From: Serendipita indica DSM 11827
Lineage: Eukaryota; Basidiomycota; Agaricomycetes; Sebacinales; Serendipitaceae
Assembly: GCA_910890315.1 (NCBI GenBank)
Contig: CAJVGD010000011.1
Span: 434,001 to 498,000 of the forward strand
Length of the DNA stretch: 64,000 nt
Direction: 5' to 3'
The number at the start of each line of letters is the position of its first letter. The stretch's first letter is position 1. The position numbers and the translations under genes were made by a program. The notes below the pieces were generated by a model. That model was given only the letters and a program-made list of their open reading frames with translations, was not told where the DNA came from and ran no database searches. Of the stretch, positions 11,861-21,697 are shown piece by piece.

Positions 11861-12838
11861 ATGGAGGCGACGTCGCCTGAACCCGTCATACGCACCTCAG
11901 GTTCAAAATCGCCAGTTCTGCGGCGCAGACACAGTCTCCGGAAGACGGTCCAAGGGTGGAAAGAGGACAATTGTCATCCCGTACGCTTCACCTTTGAAAC
12001 ATGCTTTCAAACTCACCCCTTTTCCCAGTCTCCTCAACGTCCCTCTCTCTCATGGGACGACCATCCGTACTATGCCCGCCTTTCGGCTGGGAACGCCGTT
12101 GTCGACTTTTACGACGACCTCTCGCAGCGGCTCTACTTCCCAGACGCCTCGAATGACACGACACCTGACGATCCAATGACAGTAATTGACGAGTCCTTTT
12201 TCTTTCTCGACTATCTCGCCGGCCCTAGTGTGACACCGACGATGCCCAGCTCCGGACCTTGCACTAGTAACCCACCATCATCAGCCTCCACCCGACCGAC
12301 CAACTACCGCGTTTCCTTTACCACCCTTCTCACAAATTGTCATGACCATCGCATGTCAACAATTTCAGAAGCCACGCAAACTCCCACAGAGAGTCCCTTC
12401 CCCCTCCCACCGTCTTCGCCTACCAACACAAAGGGAAAGGGCCTCGACCCCCCTGTAGCAGATCCCTCCGCTGTCTCAGCGAGCAACAACAACTCACCAT
12501 CTACAACACCAATAGCACCCAGACACCCGAAACGGTCGGCGCCCTCAAAGAACAAACACCGGCACCAATCTCCCTCGTACCAAAAGGAACGAAACGGGCT
12601 TCAAAAGCTATTGGATTACATCAAACCGTACCCGACTAGGACCGTCAACCGCACCCGAAGGTCAACACACAACGGCAAGCCCCGTCTCCGACCTATAGCA
12701 CCGTACCGTCCACCGCCGGTCCTTGGTGAAACTCGCTCGGATCGTACCTCGCTCGCCGAGACGGACGAGGCAGACGAGGAATGGGTTCTCCATGGCTTCT
12801 TTGAGATACAAAGTCTCTCTCTTTCGCGTATAGACTAG
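11861..12838 (+). CDS. Ser/Pro/Thr-rich hypothetical protein
   Basis: A single uninterrupted frame of 325 residues from ATG 11861 (MEATSPEPVIRTSGSKSP). No family is recognised. Visible features are a basic patch LRRRHSLRK near residue 25, an aromatic/acidic stretch YYARLSAGNAVVDFYDDLSQ around residues 75-95, a long low-complexity Ser/Thr/Pro region, a basic segment APRHPKRSAPSKNKHRHQ near residue 230, and an acidic tail TDEADEEWVLHGFFEI. This looks like a largely disordered nuclear or regulatory protein, possibly phosphorylated. The frame is open further upstream but only from a GTG, so the ATG at 11861 is preferred. It converges on the Dma1-like gene. Confidence 0.6.
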   Translation: MEATSPEPVIRTSGSKSPVLRRRHSLRKTVQGWKEDNCHPVRFTFETCFQTHPFSQSPQRPSLSWDDHPYYARLSAGNAVVDFYDDLSQRLYFPDASNDTTPDDPMTVIDESFFFLDYLAGPSVTPTMPSSGPCTSNPPSSASTRPTNYRVSFTTLLTNCHDHRMSTISEATQTPTESPFPLPPSSPTNTKGKGLDPPVADPSAVSASNNNSPSTTPIAPRHPKRSAPSKNKHRHQSPSYQKERNGLQKLLDYIKPYPTRTVNRTRRSTHNGKPRLRPIAPYRPPPVLGETRSDRTSLAETDEADEEWVLHGFFEIQSLSLSRID

Positions 12839-13320
12839 CAACCTCGCATAACAAGCTACAAGCCAGCGAATCAAATCCTATGGACTGGCCATCCTCGCTT
12901 TTTTGTTTATGCCCATGTAATTACCACCTTCGCTCCTTTCTCCATTTAGTACAACAGCCCTAGAAGCCAAATCTGCAACTTCCACTCGTTTGTTCTTACT
13001 ACGTACTCAAGCCCACATGCGTTATCAAAAATCATATGCAGTTAATTTATCATTGCTTCCACGGGTGACTAGCCTACATGTTTTTTGCTCCCCAAAGAGA
13101 GGTATGGGATGCCAGCTCCTTTCGTCGACGACAACGACGAGCTTTGCGTCGAATGCGTAGAGGGCGTGCGTGGTATTAAACGGAGAAGAGCGCATTTACG
13201 TATAAAGATGAAGGGGGGGAGGAAGAAGGGGGATGAATGAGTGGGTGAGAGGGAGCCGAGAAGACCAAAAGGGAAAGTCCGCTTGAAAGAAAGAAAAACA
13301 AACGTTGAACTCAGAGTTGC
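12839..13320. other. Convergent intergenic region (3' untranslated sequences)
   Basis: About 480 bp between the ends of the Ser/Pro-rich gene and the Dma1-like gene, which converge here. It is AT- and pyrimidine-rich at the left and purine-rich (GGGGGGAGGAAGAAGGGGGA) near 13215. No ORF or RNA gene is supported; it presumably holds both 3' UTRs and their polyadenylation signals. Confidence 0.45.
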
Positions 13321-15732
13321 CTATCGCTTTCGCTTGCTACCAAACCCAAGGAACCCACTCGCATTGGGATCGAGTGGACGCTCCTCGAGCATCCCATCCT
13401 CACTCGGATGAACCTGTGGACGATCCTTGTCGGGGACAGCCGGTCCCGCACCCGAATCTCCAAAGAGATGGGTACCACTCCCACTAGGAAGCGATCCCGA
13501 CATGGTCGCGCGCGGTACGCCTCCATTGGACGACGAGTGGACAAGCGCATGCGGCTGATGGCTCGTCGTAGGCGATCGAATAGGGTATGGCTGCGTCGAG
13601 GGTCCGTGTGCTGGTGGTGGTGGCGTCACGGTACCGTTCATCCCGCTTCCGTTGTTGACATATTGCACGTTGTGGCCCATCGACGAGCCAGGTCGGAGCA
13701 GGTTTGGTGCAGAGCTCATGCCAGAGTATCCGTGATTGTTCACGGTGCCGGAACCAGTAGGGTGTGTGCTTGTAGACGTGCTGTTAGAGGCTCCATGCAC
13801 GAGGTTGTAGATGGTCGATCGATTCCGACCGCTGGCAGATCGCAAGTGTCCAGGACCACCACCCGGACTCGTGCTGTGTCCTCGCATGGGTTCATCGACA
13901 TCCATGTCCGTCTCCGCACCGAAGCCGAATCACACCTCCATCCGTCTCGAATCCTCTATCAATGTCATCGGCAACGTGGTTCGAGCCTGAACCTTGGGTC
14001 ATATTTCGTCGTGGCGTTCGCCTTGGGGTCGTATTCGACGGTGCTGGTGGTAGTGGAGGCACCTGGGGTCTCAATCCCTGAGGAAGTAAAACACTGCGTC
14101 CAGTGTCTTCGGCCGCAGTCCTAAACCCATGCGGAGCATCGTCGTCGTCGTCTACGCTACGTCTCATACCTGAAACGTGTCCGGATAGTCCCACATCCAC
14201 AATCTCCATGTCGGTATGGTCGTTATGAACCGCGGCTGACACATCCGCTTCACCATCGGCCTCCGCTCCTGTATCTTCTACAGCTGGTGCGGCCGCGACA
14301 GGTTCGGGAAGTTCTTCCCATTCCTCCTCTTCTTCGATATCGACTTCAACATCTGCCTCCAAGTCGTGGAAAGAGCGGCAAAGTGGGCATGAGAATCCGG
14401 GGTGATTGTCGACCAAGGTGCCTCGAATACACTTGTAATGAAACGAGTGCGAGCAAGGGGCGATAAATAACGCTTGACATACTGTCACCGGGAAGAGACC
14501 TGATGGCTGCTTAGCCGAGGCACGGAGAGTCAAAACAACAACTCACAGATGCAGCAATCACTGACGGAAGACTTCTTGGGCTTTTTCTGACCTGAAGACG
14601 CGCCTGCCCCAGCAGGCGCCGAGACGGAAGTTGGCAGGTTTGATAATGACTTGAGCTGTGCGAGGGCGTTTGTGCTGCAGATTATGATTAGTTTTCGCAA
14701 GCGCCATCGTTCCAGCAGAACATACTTGAACGGATTGGGGCCTGCTTGCCATTCGCGGCCAATCTCGATACGTATCTTCACACATCGATAAATCTCTTCT
14801 GTTCCACCTTGATAGTCGACGCCTAGCTGCAAAATATCCCCATCTTTGAGAAGGAATGGACGGGATTCAACACCTGCATGGGACAGGCGCATATGGTTAA
14901 GAAAAGTGCCGGAGGATGACGAAGTGTCTTTGACGTAGAACTATGAGTCAGGCCAAATGAGTCGTCAGCAGAACTAGAGATTAACGAGTAAATTTACCTT
15001 GCCACCTGGCTCGCACCAGAGCTCTGCATGGCCGCGACTGACTACCTTTGACTTGAAGGCAATCTTGCCTGTGAGTGAGTTTGTGCTCGCGGCAAGTGTC
15101 CCCGAGCGATCTGTAAATCTCCCAATACGGATTGCGGGGGCACCCTCTCTGCATTCACGGACAATGGGATCGAAATGGAGCGCACGCTGGGGGTCAAGAT
15201 GGGGGACGAGGCGGATACGATGCGCTGGGCCAAACGACGCCGGATTGGGCGTCGACGAGCTCGCAGCATGAAGATTGGGAGCATTTCCGTTTGCTTGTTG
15301 TTGCTGTTGCTGCTGCTGTTGCTGCTGATGAGCGTGCCCGGGAGCAGCAGACGCGGATGCGCCGTGTGTAGAGTTGTTATTAGCGTTTGACGCAGCAGCA
15401 GCCAGGTTTCCGTTATTCGACCGTCGTCTCCTGAGCATCTGAGAAAACGATGTCGCCGTTGGACCAGGCATGCTTGTCGAGTTGAGAGGCAAAGACGTGC
15501 CAATAGGCGAGCTCGCTGCCGCCGTTTGGCCACCAGGCGCGGCGCCATTTCTCCTGCGTGCATTCGTGACGGTCATGGGCCCACTAGCGCTCTGTAGACC
15601 TCCTGGAGTCGCTGTCGCTGCGGGGGAATCAACACCGGTGGGCGATGCAGCGGTACTCCTGGGCCGTGAGCCTCTGGAGAGAAACGAGGTCAGAAGAGAC
15701 GGCCGTAGATGCGATGTCGTGTCGGATTCCAT
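13321..15732 (-). CDS. dma1: Dma1/CHFR-type FHA-RING E3 ubiquitin ligase
   Basis: Five exons fit in phase: 15732-14998, 14940-14726, 14674-14547, 14499-13976 and 13911-13321, giving 730 residues; the last intron is the least certain. The N-terminus is long, Ser/Ala-rich, with a glutamine run encoded near 15291-15330. The FHA domain shows its phosphothreonine-binding pattern: RIGRFTDRSG, SRGHAEL, then DTSSSSGTFLNH across the first intron. A RING finger is assembled over the third intron: CCICLFPVTVCQALFIAPC, then HSFHYKCIRG and CPLCR. Yeast Dma1/2 and animal CHFR/RNF8 of this layout ubiquitinate spindle-checkpoint, septin and DNA-damage targets. The C-terminal part is acidic then basic and ends in KRKR, a likely nuclear signal. 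Start chosen at the ATG before ESDTTSHLRPS. Confidence 0.88.
15285..15335 (-). repeat. Polyglutamine-coding CAG/CAA tract
   Basis: Trinucleotide run inside the Dma1-like gene encoding an uninterrupted stretch of about eleven glutamines between HAH and ANGNAP. It is a mixture of CAA and CAG codons and lies in the disordered region before the FHA domain. Such tracts vary in length between strains. Confidence 0.8.
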
Positions 15733-15880
15733 AATTATCAAGCTTTTTGGTGTGGGTTGGACAAAGCCTCTGGTCCAAAGGCTCGTGGTAGTTGGAGTTG
15801 GAGACACACCTCGTGCTCGCCACTCAACACCCGACGTAGCGCATATAAAGATATTAGTAGTGTACAACATATTAGACTAT

Positions 15881-16021
15881 TCTGTAGACATCCCATCTCG
15901 TTTATCTCCCAATGTGCCCTCTACTCTTCTGTAGGCACCCAATCGCGTTCGTCTTCAACCGTCCCCTCTCCTATTCCGTAGGCATTACATCTCGCTCATC
16001 TCCAACTGTGCCTTCTGAAGA
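15881..16021. repeat. Three-copy 47-bp minisatellite at the MATH-BTB stop codon
   Basis: Three consecutive 47-bp copies begin at 15881, 15928 and 15975, each starting tctgtaggca/tccgtaggca-like and ending in a pyrimidine-rich stretch. Copies differ at several positions but keep exact spacing. The third copy encodes (minus strand) the last residues of the MATH-BTB protein, EGTVGDERDVMPTE plus stop. Because 47 is not a multiple of three, copies 1 and 2 would be read in other frames. Confidence 0.85.
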
Positions 16022-18314
16022 TGCCCTATACTCCAAGTTCGACGCGATCAACGGCCACACCTCTTCAAAGCCCGGATGTCGGCCATTCCTAATCTGCTGC
16101 CATACACCACTCATTGCCTCTGACCCGCGAATTTCTCCCCAGTTTGCAAGGAAATAGTCCATCTGAACCTTGCGAATATCTTCAAACGCCGCAGAAAACG
16201 ACGAAAACACTTCGTGGGGAACGTTTGCTACTGTAAGCGACTTGATAATGTGCTAGTATAAACGCCATCAATCAAAAGGGCCAGACTCCAAACAAACCTA
16301 GAACCTACCTCTCGAGCACGCTCCTTGAGTTCGGCGAGATCAAGTTCTGGAAAAAGGAAGTCAGCGATCATGGTCAGAAGACCCCAATTCAGTCACTGAC
16401 TGTCCGCAAGGCGATAAACAGCCTTGGCAGAACAAGGCAGCGGCCGACCCGGATTCTCGTACTCCCAAGCCTTGATCCATTGTGCTCTCGTCGTCGAACT
16501 GGAAAGTGAGACACCATTTGTTGTCCCTTCGCCCATCTGAGTGAGCGGCTGCGTCGCACGTCGACTGAGCCCCGGCCGGATGCTGCTCATCGACTCTTCA
16601 CCATCTCGAGGAGTATCAGAAGGGGGATCCGCGTTGGCCCGTTGACTTGATGTGCGAGCATGTTTCTTTGTTTTGTGGAGGAAGCTAGACGCCAAAGGAG
16701 CAAAAATGATACTGTCGGTATAAAGCTAGAGAAAGTCAGAACCACTACAATTAGCTTTATCAATCGACTCACATAATAAAGGACGGCACGATAAGTGGAA
16801 TACGCAACGTCGCGAACAACGACACGGCTTTTAGGTGGACCGAGTGTGACATCCTGCCTCGAGTTGCCCATTTGCGAAGAGTTGAACGTGTCATTTGAAT
16901 GCTCGCTCTGAACCAAAGACGAATTTCCAATTCTGTTGCTCTGCCCAGATGTGGCTCCTTGTCCTTCGTCCGCCGTGGCGTCGCCACTACCCTGGACATC
17001 TTCCATCTCCTCGGAATCATCGGATCGTCTCGTTACATTTGGCGTGTCCCCAGCGGGTAGCTGGCTGTTTTGTTCATCAGAGGGTGTCGCAAACTCTTCC
17101 ACTTCTGCCATGGCCTCATTTTCCTCATCGCCCACAAGCGACGTTGTTTCGGCCTCTGCAGCTTCATCTTCCAAGTCGGAATCCTCCATGAGGTGGTGTT
17201 GAGGAGAAAAGCTCTCGTCCTGTGACTGGCTCCGGTTGGGTTGAGGGACAGGTTCCGAGCTATTCTCCATAAAGCCAGAATTGAACACTGAAGATGAGGT
17301 TAGCAAGCGATTCCTCCAGAGTCGATAACGTACTCGAATTGAAATAGTCCGCACGGTTAAGAAGCTTCTTGCAAGCCCAAATTCTCTGGCATTCATTCCG
17401 TCCTGCACGACTATCCGCAACGCGCTTGTTGGGAAAGACAAACTCAATGTCCGAATAGGTAGGGTCGTCCAGCAGGCTGCCGACCACATCCAGCATGGCA
17501 AGTGGCACGGCCCGTTTGCGAATCTTCGAGGGGTTTACAGGTACACTTGGAGAAGACGTAATAGTGCAAGTGATTACGAAGCTGTCGGATTGCCGAACGG
17601 ACGAGGCACCATAGTAGACGGCATCCCGTTTGGCAAACTAGCCAGTGGGGTCAGTGGGATTCTCGAGATTGCGTGCTACATACCTGTGCCCAGCCCCAGT
17701 TTTGGGTCTTGTACGAGAAGACGTGGTCGCATGCTAGGACAGCTCGAATAACGTGTATGATGGTAGACTCGCATACTTACCTTCTTTCATGTTGAAGAGG
17801 ATTGACTTGCTAGAGCTGTAAAGGATGCTTAGTTCTGCGATTGACTGCCTGATGAGCTTACTTTCGCAGCTCAAAGCTAAACTTGAACTGGCCCTCTCGA
17901 ACCCATCTACGACGGCATTGAGAGAGCGTTGACATCGAATATTCTCAACCTACTTTCCGTTTGGCGCCCCCTCCTTTTCCTCAAGCGTAGGCTGCATCGG
18001 AGTGTCGCCGTTAGCCCATTTCAGCCACGCCGGTTGGAAGCGTTGCAGCCGCACCTCACAGTTCAAGTACAAGCTCACGAAATTTCCATCGCCCGAGTTT
18101 GCATAAAACAAGATTTGCCACTTTCCTCCTCCAAATCGTACAGAACGCGTGACTCTGCTCTTGTTGTCGCCACGACTGGCGCGTTTGGACAACGTGGTGA
18201 GCGAGAAAGACAGCGGCGGAGATCCAAGACGACTTACCTAGAGTCAAAAAGGTTCTTAAGACCCTTTACGGTCCATTCAAACGTGATGGAGGTCGATTCC
18301 TGGTATTCTGTCAT
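15971..18314 (-). CDS. MATH-BTB domain protein (probable CUL3 adaptor)
   Basis: Multi-exon gene from ATG 18314 to the stop near 15971. The first exon (MTEYQESTSITFEWTVKGL, then KNLFDSR) joins by an in-phase intron to VTRSVRFGGGKWQILFYAN, the MATH/TRAF fold. The MATH part continues over about 17.6-18.1 kb. The BTB/POZ part follows: DPTYSDIEFVFPNKRVADSR, then IWACKKLLNRADYFN, an acidic Ser-rich insert at about 17270-16870, and the BTB helices YDTFRAVLYYLYTDS-like through HIIKSLTVANVPHEVFSSFS. The insert and tail are lineage-type rather than canonical. MATH-BTB proteins bring substrates to Cullin-3 ubiquitin ligases. The last codons lie in a 47-bp minisatellite. Head to head with an F-box gene, 179 bp apart. 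I did not resolve every internal exon border. Confidence 0.8.
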
Positions 18315-18493
18315 GGTCGGTCGGGTCCAAGCAAGACTCCACTCGAGTCTGTCCTGCTGCCAGATTCAAGACAATCGTTGGATTTAGCGGGATATTTCTG
18401 CACGTATGCTGCAGGTAGCTCGCCTTCACGTCCTAATCCGACACTTGCTGCCGACCTTCTCGACCTCTTCTGCCGGTTAGACAGACGCCGGCT

Positions 18494-20323
18494 ATGAGTC
18501 AACCGAATACAGACGAGAACCAGGAAATAGAGAATGAAGATTCACTCGTCACGGAGATTCATTCGACAACCGTCCAGGAGGAGAAATCTGGGATTCCAGC
18601 GGCTCTCGACGAAGACAGAGAGCTACTGAAATTACTCGAATCAGAGCACAAGAAACGCCAAACGCGCTTTATGGATGCAAGGACGGCGCTTAGCGAACGA
18701 CAATCGACGCTCTGGCAAGCGGAGGCTCGCCAGATCGAGGCGCATCGTCTCTATACACTTTCCAAGAACGTGATGGATCAAATAAAGCGCGAGGGGCAGC
18801 TCAAACCGAGCAACCGTGGACCAAGAGACGAAAACTCTCGCCATGGACGCTCACTCTCGTCCATGGACAATTCGCGCTCGGCACTCGTACAGCAGGCCAT
18901 TTCTACGCTCAAGAATGCCATCGCAGAACTTCAGGCGGCCAATGCGGACCTTGTCATCGCCCAGCGCAACGTCGCAACCTCTGAGGCCCTTCTCCATTAC
19001 TGTGGTCGCAGCCTGCATGCCGTCGGGTTTCTAAAGAACACTACCAAGAGGTTTATTGATGAAGAATACTCCGCTACCTTGCCAACTCCGCAACTACCCG
19101 ACGCGGTGTGGCAGCGGATATTTGGAATCATGGTCGCCGGCGACGCTGAGCTACCACGCGAGCCTCAGGATATATGGGGGGAATGGGAGTTTGAATGTAC
19201 TCCCTTGGTTCTCTCCCACGTCTGCAGCTCATGGAGGCGAATCACGACATCGACTCCGGCGCTATGGTCTGGCGTCCAACTCGTCTTCACTAAGGAGCGA
19301 GCACTGCGACCAGATCTCTGGAACCGTATCATTGGACTTTCCACAGGATCACCCCTTACAATTTGTATCACCCTTACCTCGGATATCGGCAACCTCGCTG
19401 GTCAGCTATCAGAGGCGTTTACAGACGATCACTGTGTACGCACCATCAAATGCCAGGTCACGGACAACGCTATTTCCGGTGTCAAGTCACTACTGGACGC
19501 CATACCGGCCTCACAAAATATGATCTTCAAGGGCCTCAACGTCCCAATGGCCGCAACCTCAAACCCGGTCAAAATTCCTTCGAAGCACGCCATGAGTGTA
19601 ACATGTATCACCGTATCCAACCTGGTACTCGAGAGGGCGCCACCTTTCTTCATGCTTCCCCCTCCACCATGGCAGCACCTACAAACTCTCGCTGTCGACA
19701 TTCCTTCCCTCTTGCGCATCGACGTCGGCGGTACCGCTCCATCCCTCCGCAGAATAGTGATTGCGCAGCCGCCACATGGGGAACAGCTACCGTCCTGGTA
19801 CGATTCGGCCGTTGCAGGCTTCAATGTCGAAGCCATAACCGCGTCCGAGATTGCTGTTCACCCCATGTCGCGAGGTCACGTCCCCACTCTTCTGCGCTAT
19901 CTCGGTAGACTGAGGTATGCTCGCCGACTCGAGCTTTATGGAACGGCAATACAGCCTATCCTCACCGCCCTCAAAGACAATGCAGATAGCGCACAGAAGA
20001 TATGGTTGCCAGCGTTGACGGAACTAATTATCGCAGACTATGAGCAACATGGACCCGTGTTGGGTTTGTATGTCGCTCAACGGCTCAGTGTCGCCCAACG
20101 GAGCCTCATTGCTCAGGGAGAACAGAGGATTGTACCATTGACGCGCGTCGTTATCAGAAGATCCCCCAGTATTAGCCAAGATATTGTAGATTTGATAGAA
20201 CAGCATTGTACAGCAGGTGAGCACTGGTCATATCTCATACATTCGGGGGCTCATCTCTCTCAGGACGAAAGCTACTTGGGGAAGAAAAGAGTGCTGCCCC
20301 ACAATCTGCCTAGTACCATGTAA
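18494..20323 (+). CDS. F-box-like protein with N-terminal coiled coil
   Basis: Intronless frame of 609 residues from ATG 18494. Residues ~30-110 and ~130-180 are charged and heptad-like (coiled coil). The F-box-like motif is PTPQLPDAVWQRIFGIMV around residue 200, followed by VLSHVCSSWRRITTSTPALW and a long leucine-patterned C-terminal region resembling degenerate LRRs. This architecture is common in agaricomycete F-box expansions. F-box proteins recruit substrates to SCF ubiquitin ligases through Skp1; no substrate can be named. It differs clearly from the four F-box genes at 56-64 kb. Head to head with the MATH-BTB gene. Confidence 0.82.
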   Translation: MSQPNTDENQEIENEDSLVTEIHSTTVQEEKSGIPAALDEDRELLKLLESEHKKRQTRFMDARTALSERQSTLWQAEARQIEAHRLYTLSKNVMDQIKREGQLKPSNRGPRDENSRHGRSLSSMDNSRSALVQQAISTLKNAIAELQAANADLVIAQRNVATSEALLHYCGRSLHAVGFLKNTTKRFIDEEYSATLPTPQLPDAVWQRIFGIMVAGDAELPREPQDIWGEWEFECTPLVLSHVCSSWRRITTSTPALWSGVQLVFTKERALRPDLWNRIIGLSTGSPLTICITLTSDIGNLAGQLSEAFTDDHCVRTIKCQVTDNAISGVKSLLDAIPASQNMIFKGLNVPMAATSNPVKIPSKHAMSVTCITVSNLVLERAPPFFMLPPPPWQHLQTLAVDIPSLLRIDVGGTAPSLRRIVIAQPPHGEQLPSWYDSAVAGFNVEAITASEIAVHPMSRGHVPTLLRYLGRLRYARRLELYGTAIQPILTALKDNADSAQKIWLPALTELIIADYEQHGPVLGLYVAQRLSVAQRSLIAQGEQRIVPLTRVVIRRSPSISQDIVDLIEQHCTAGEHWSYLIHSGAHLSQDESYLGKKRVLPHNLPSTM

Positions 20324-20425
20324 CTCATACAAGAAGGATATTTACTACTATTGCTTTCTCTTTGTGCGAGACAGCTCTACTTGCCACCATTAAGCTTGCT
20401 TTCTACCACGTCAGACGAGTCAACC

Positions 20426-20838
20426 ATGCACCGCTCGTATTATAACCGCTTCCCGGTGCGTCGTCGCGATCACGCATCCAAGGATACTGAAAGACCCAAA
20501 AAATTCTTGCCACCCATGTACGACTATCTCGACAAACCGGTATTCGTGCAGCTCAAGAACAACGGAGGCAGCTTTTCTGGAACACTCACCGGCTTCGACG
20601 TCTTTCAAAATCTCGTCCTCGCCAACAGCACCGACGAAAGTCATCACAAGCTCGGCGCCAAAGTCCCCATGGGCGAGATCGTGCGATTCGTTCCACAGAG
20701 AGCATTTTGCTCGTTTCTATTACTCTTTAATTCTAGGCGAGTATGCTAATCCTTTCTCCTTATGGGGAACACGTGCGGTAGGTTATTCGCGGTAATACCG
20801 TGCACTCCATCGAGCTTTTGAAGGCGGTGAAGGTCTAG
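20426..20838 (+). CDS. smg1: Small nuclear ribonucleoprotein SmG (divergent N-terminus)
   Basis: Two exons, 20426-20680 and 20782-20838, give 103 residues in phase; the 101-nt intron is long for this window. The Sm fold is visible: YDYLDKPVFVQLKNNGGSFS and GTLTGFDVFQNLVL (Sm1), then after the intron VIRGNTVHSIELL (Sm2). The IRGN motif favours SmG over LSm7. SmG is one of seven proteins of the heptameric ring on U1, U2, U4 and U5 snRNAs. About 28 residues precede the Sm fold (YYNRFPVRRRDHASK), which is longer than usual for SmG. Either this is a genuine extension or an additional short intron (GTGCGT at about 20456) has been missed. Confidence 0.75.
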
Positions 20839-21052
20839 AGTAGGTTATGGTGGGTTTCCTTTGTTTGAAGATGGAAATACAGCAGCGAGGCGATGATCTA
20901 ATGCTCGTCACGATGAAACTGCGCATGCTTCATAACCACTTTCCAATCCCAACGATTTCGTCTGTCAAGGACCTTGAGTGAGATTGTTAGATGGCACGAG
21001 ATTACGCCCTCTACCTAGCTTGGACTCTACCATCGCCACTGAAAGCTGTAAG

Positions 21053-21697
21053 ATGCCGTATCTCGATATCATGACGAACGTTTTGGTACTTCCGATGCAT
21101 TCCAGATGTCTGGCTTTGGCACTCATAATCATTCGCCTTTCACAGCTCAACGACGAGCAGCAGATGGACCTTGTCAAGACGGTCTCCAAGGCAAATAGAT
21201 AAACTAATTCGTGTCCTCTATCAACCAAATCTCTCTAGGTTGTTGGTCAAGCACTCGGAAAGCCAGAATCATGTGCGTCTCGGGCGCGACGGAGGAGATT
21301 CATATTAACTATTCACAAGACATGTCCGTGTCCTACACGCACAACAAGACATTGATATTCGCTGGAACATCTGATCCGTGCTTCCAAGTTCGACTTATCG
21401 TACGTTACATCCCTCTTTCAAACAGCCAGGTTGATCCCTTGGCAGAGTATCGGGCTGACGGAGGAGAATTGCCCTTCAGTCTCTGCAGCACTTGCAGAGG
21501 TACTCAAGGTGCGTATATTATCAACACAACGGTGCCCTTGCAAACTGCGTGCAGGAAAAGGCTGGGCTCGACTCTTCGAGGGGATACATGCAGCTTACTG
21601 ACCCTACGGCGGCTCGTACTGGGTATGTATTCTCAGTCTATTTGGAACCATTTTCACTCGTTACAGATACCGTGGCACGACATTCGCCCAGTTGTAG
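21053..21697 (+). CDS. MIF-family tautomerase-like protein
   Basis: Seven small exons fit perfectly in phase: 21053-21085, 21146-21190, 21239-21272, 21320-21399, 21446-21508, 21555-21622 and 21667-21697, giving 117 residues, the usual MIF length. The protein starts MPYLDIMTNV, keeping Pro1, the catalytic base of the superfamily after Met removal. It continues with GQALGKPESYMSVSYTHN, LIFAGTSDP, SAALAEVLK, and SSRGYMQLTDP, then RTGYRGTTFAQL. The second intron (21191-21238) begins with GC (AAG/GCAAAT). MIF proteins are trimeric tautomerases; fungal roles are poorly known. The 3' half of this gene was copied into the tandem duplication at 24.1-24.4 kb. Confidence 0.88.
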
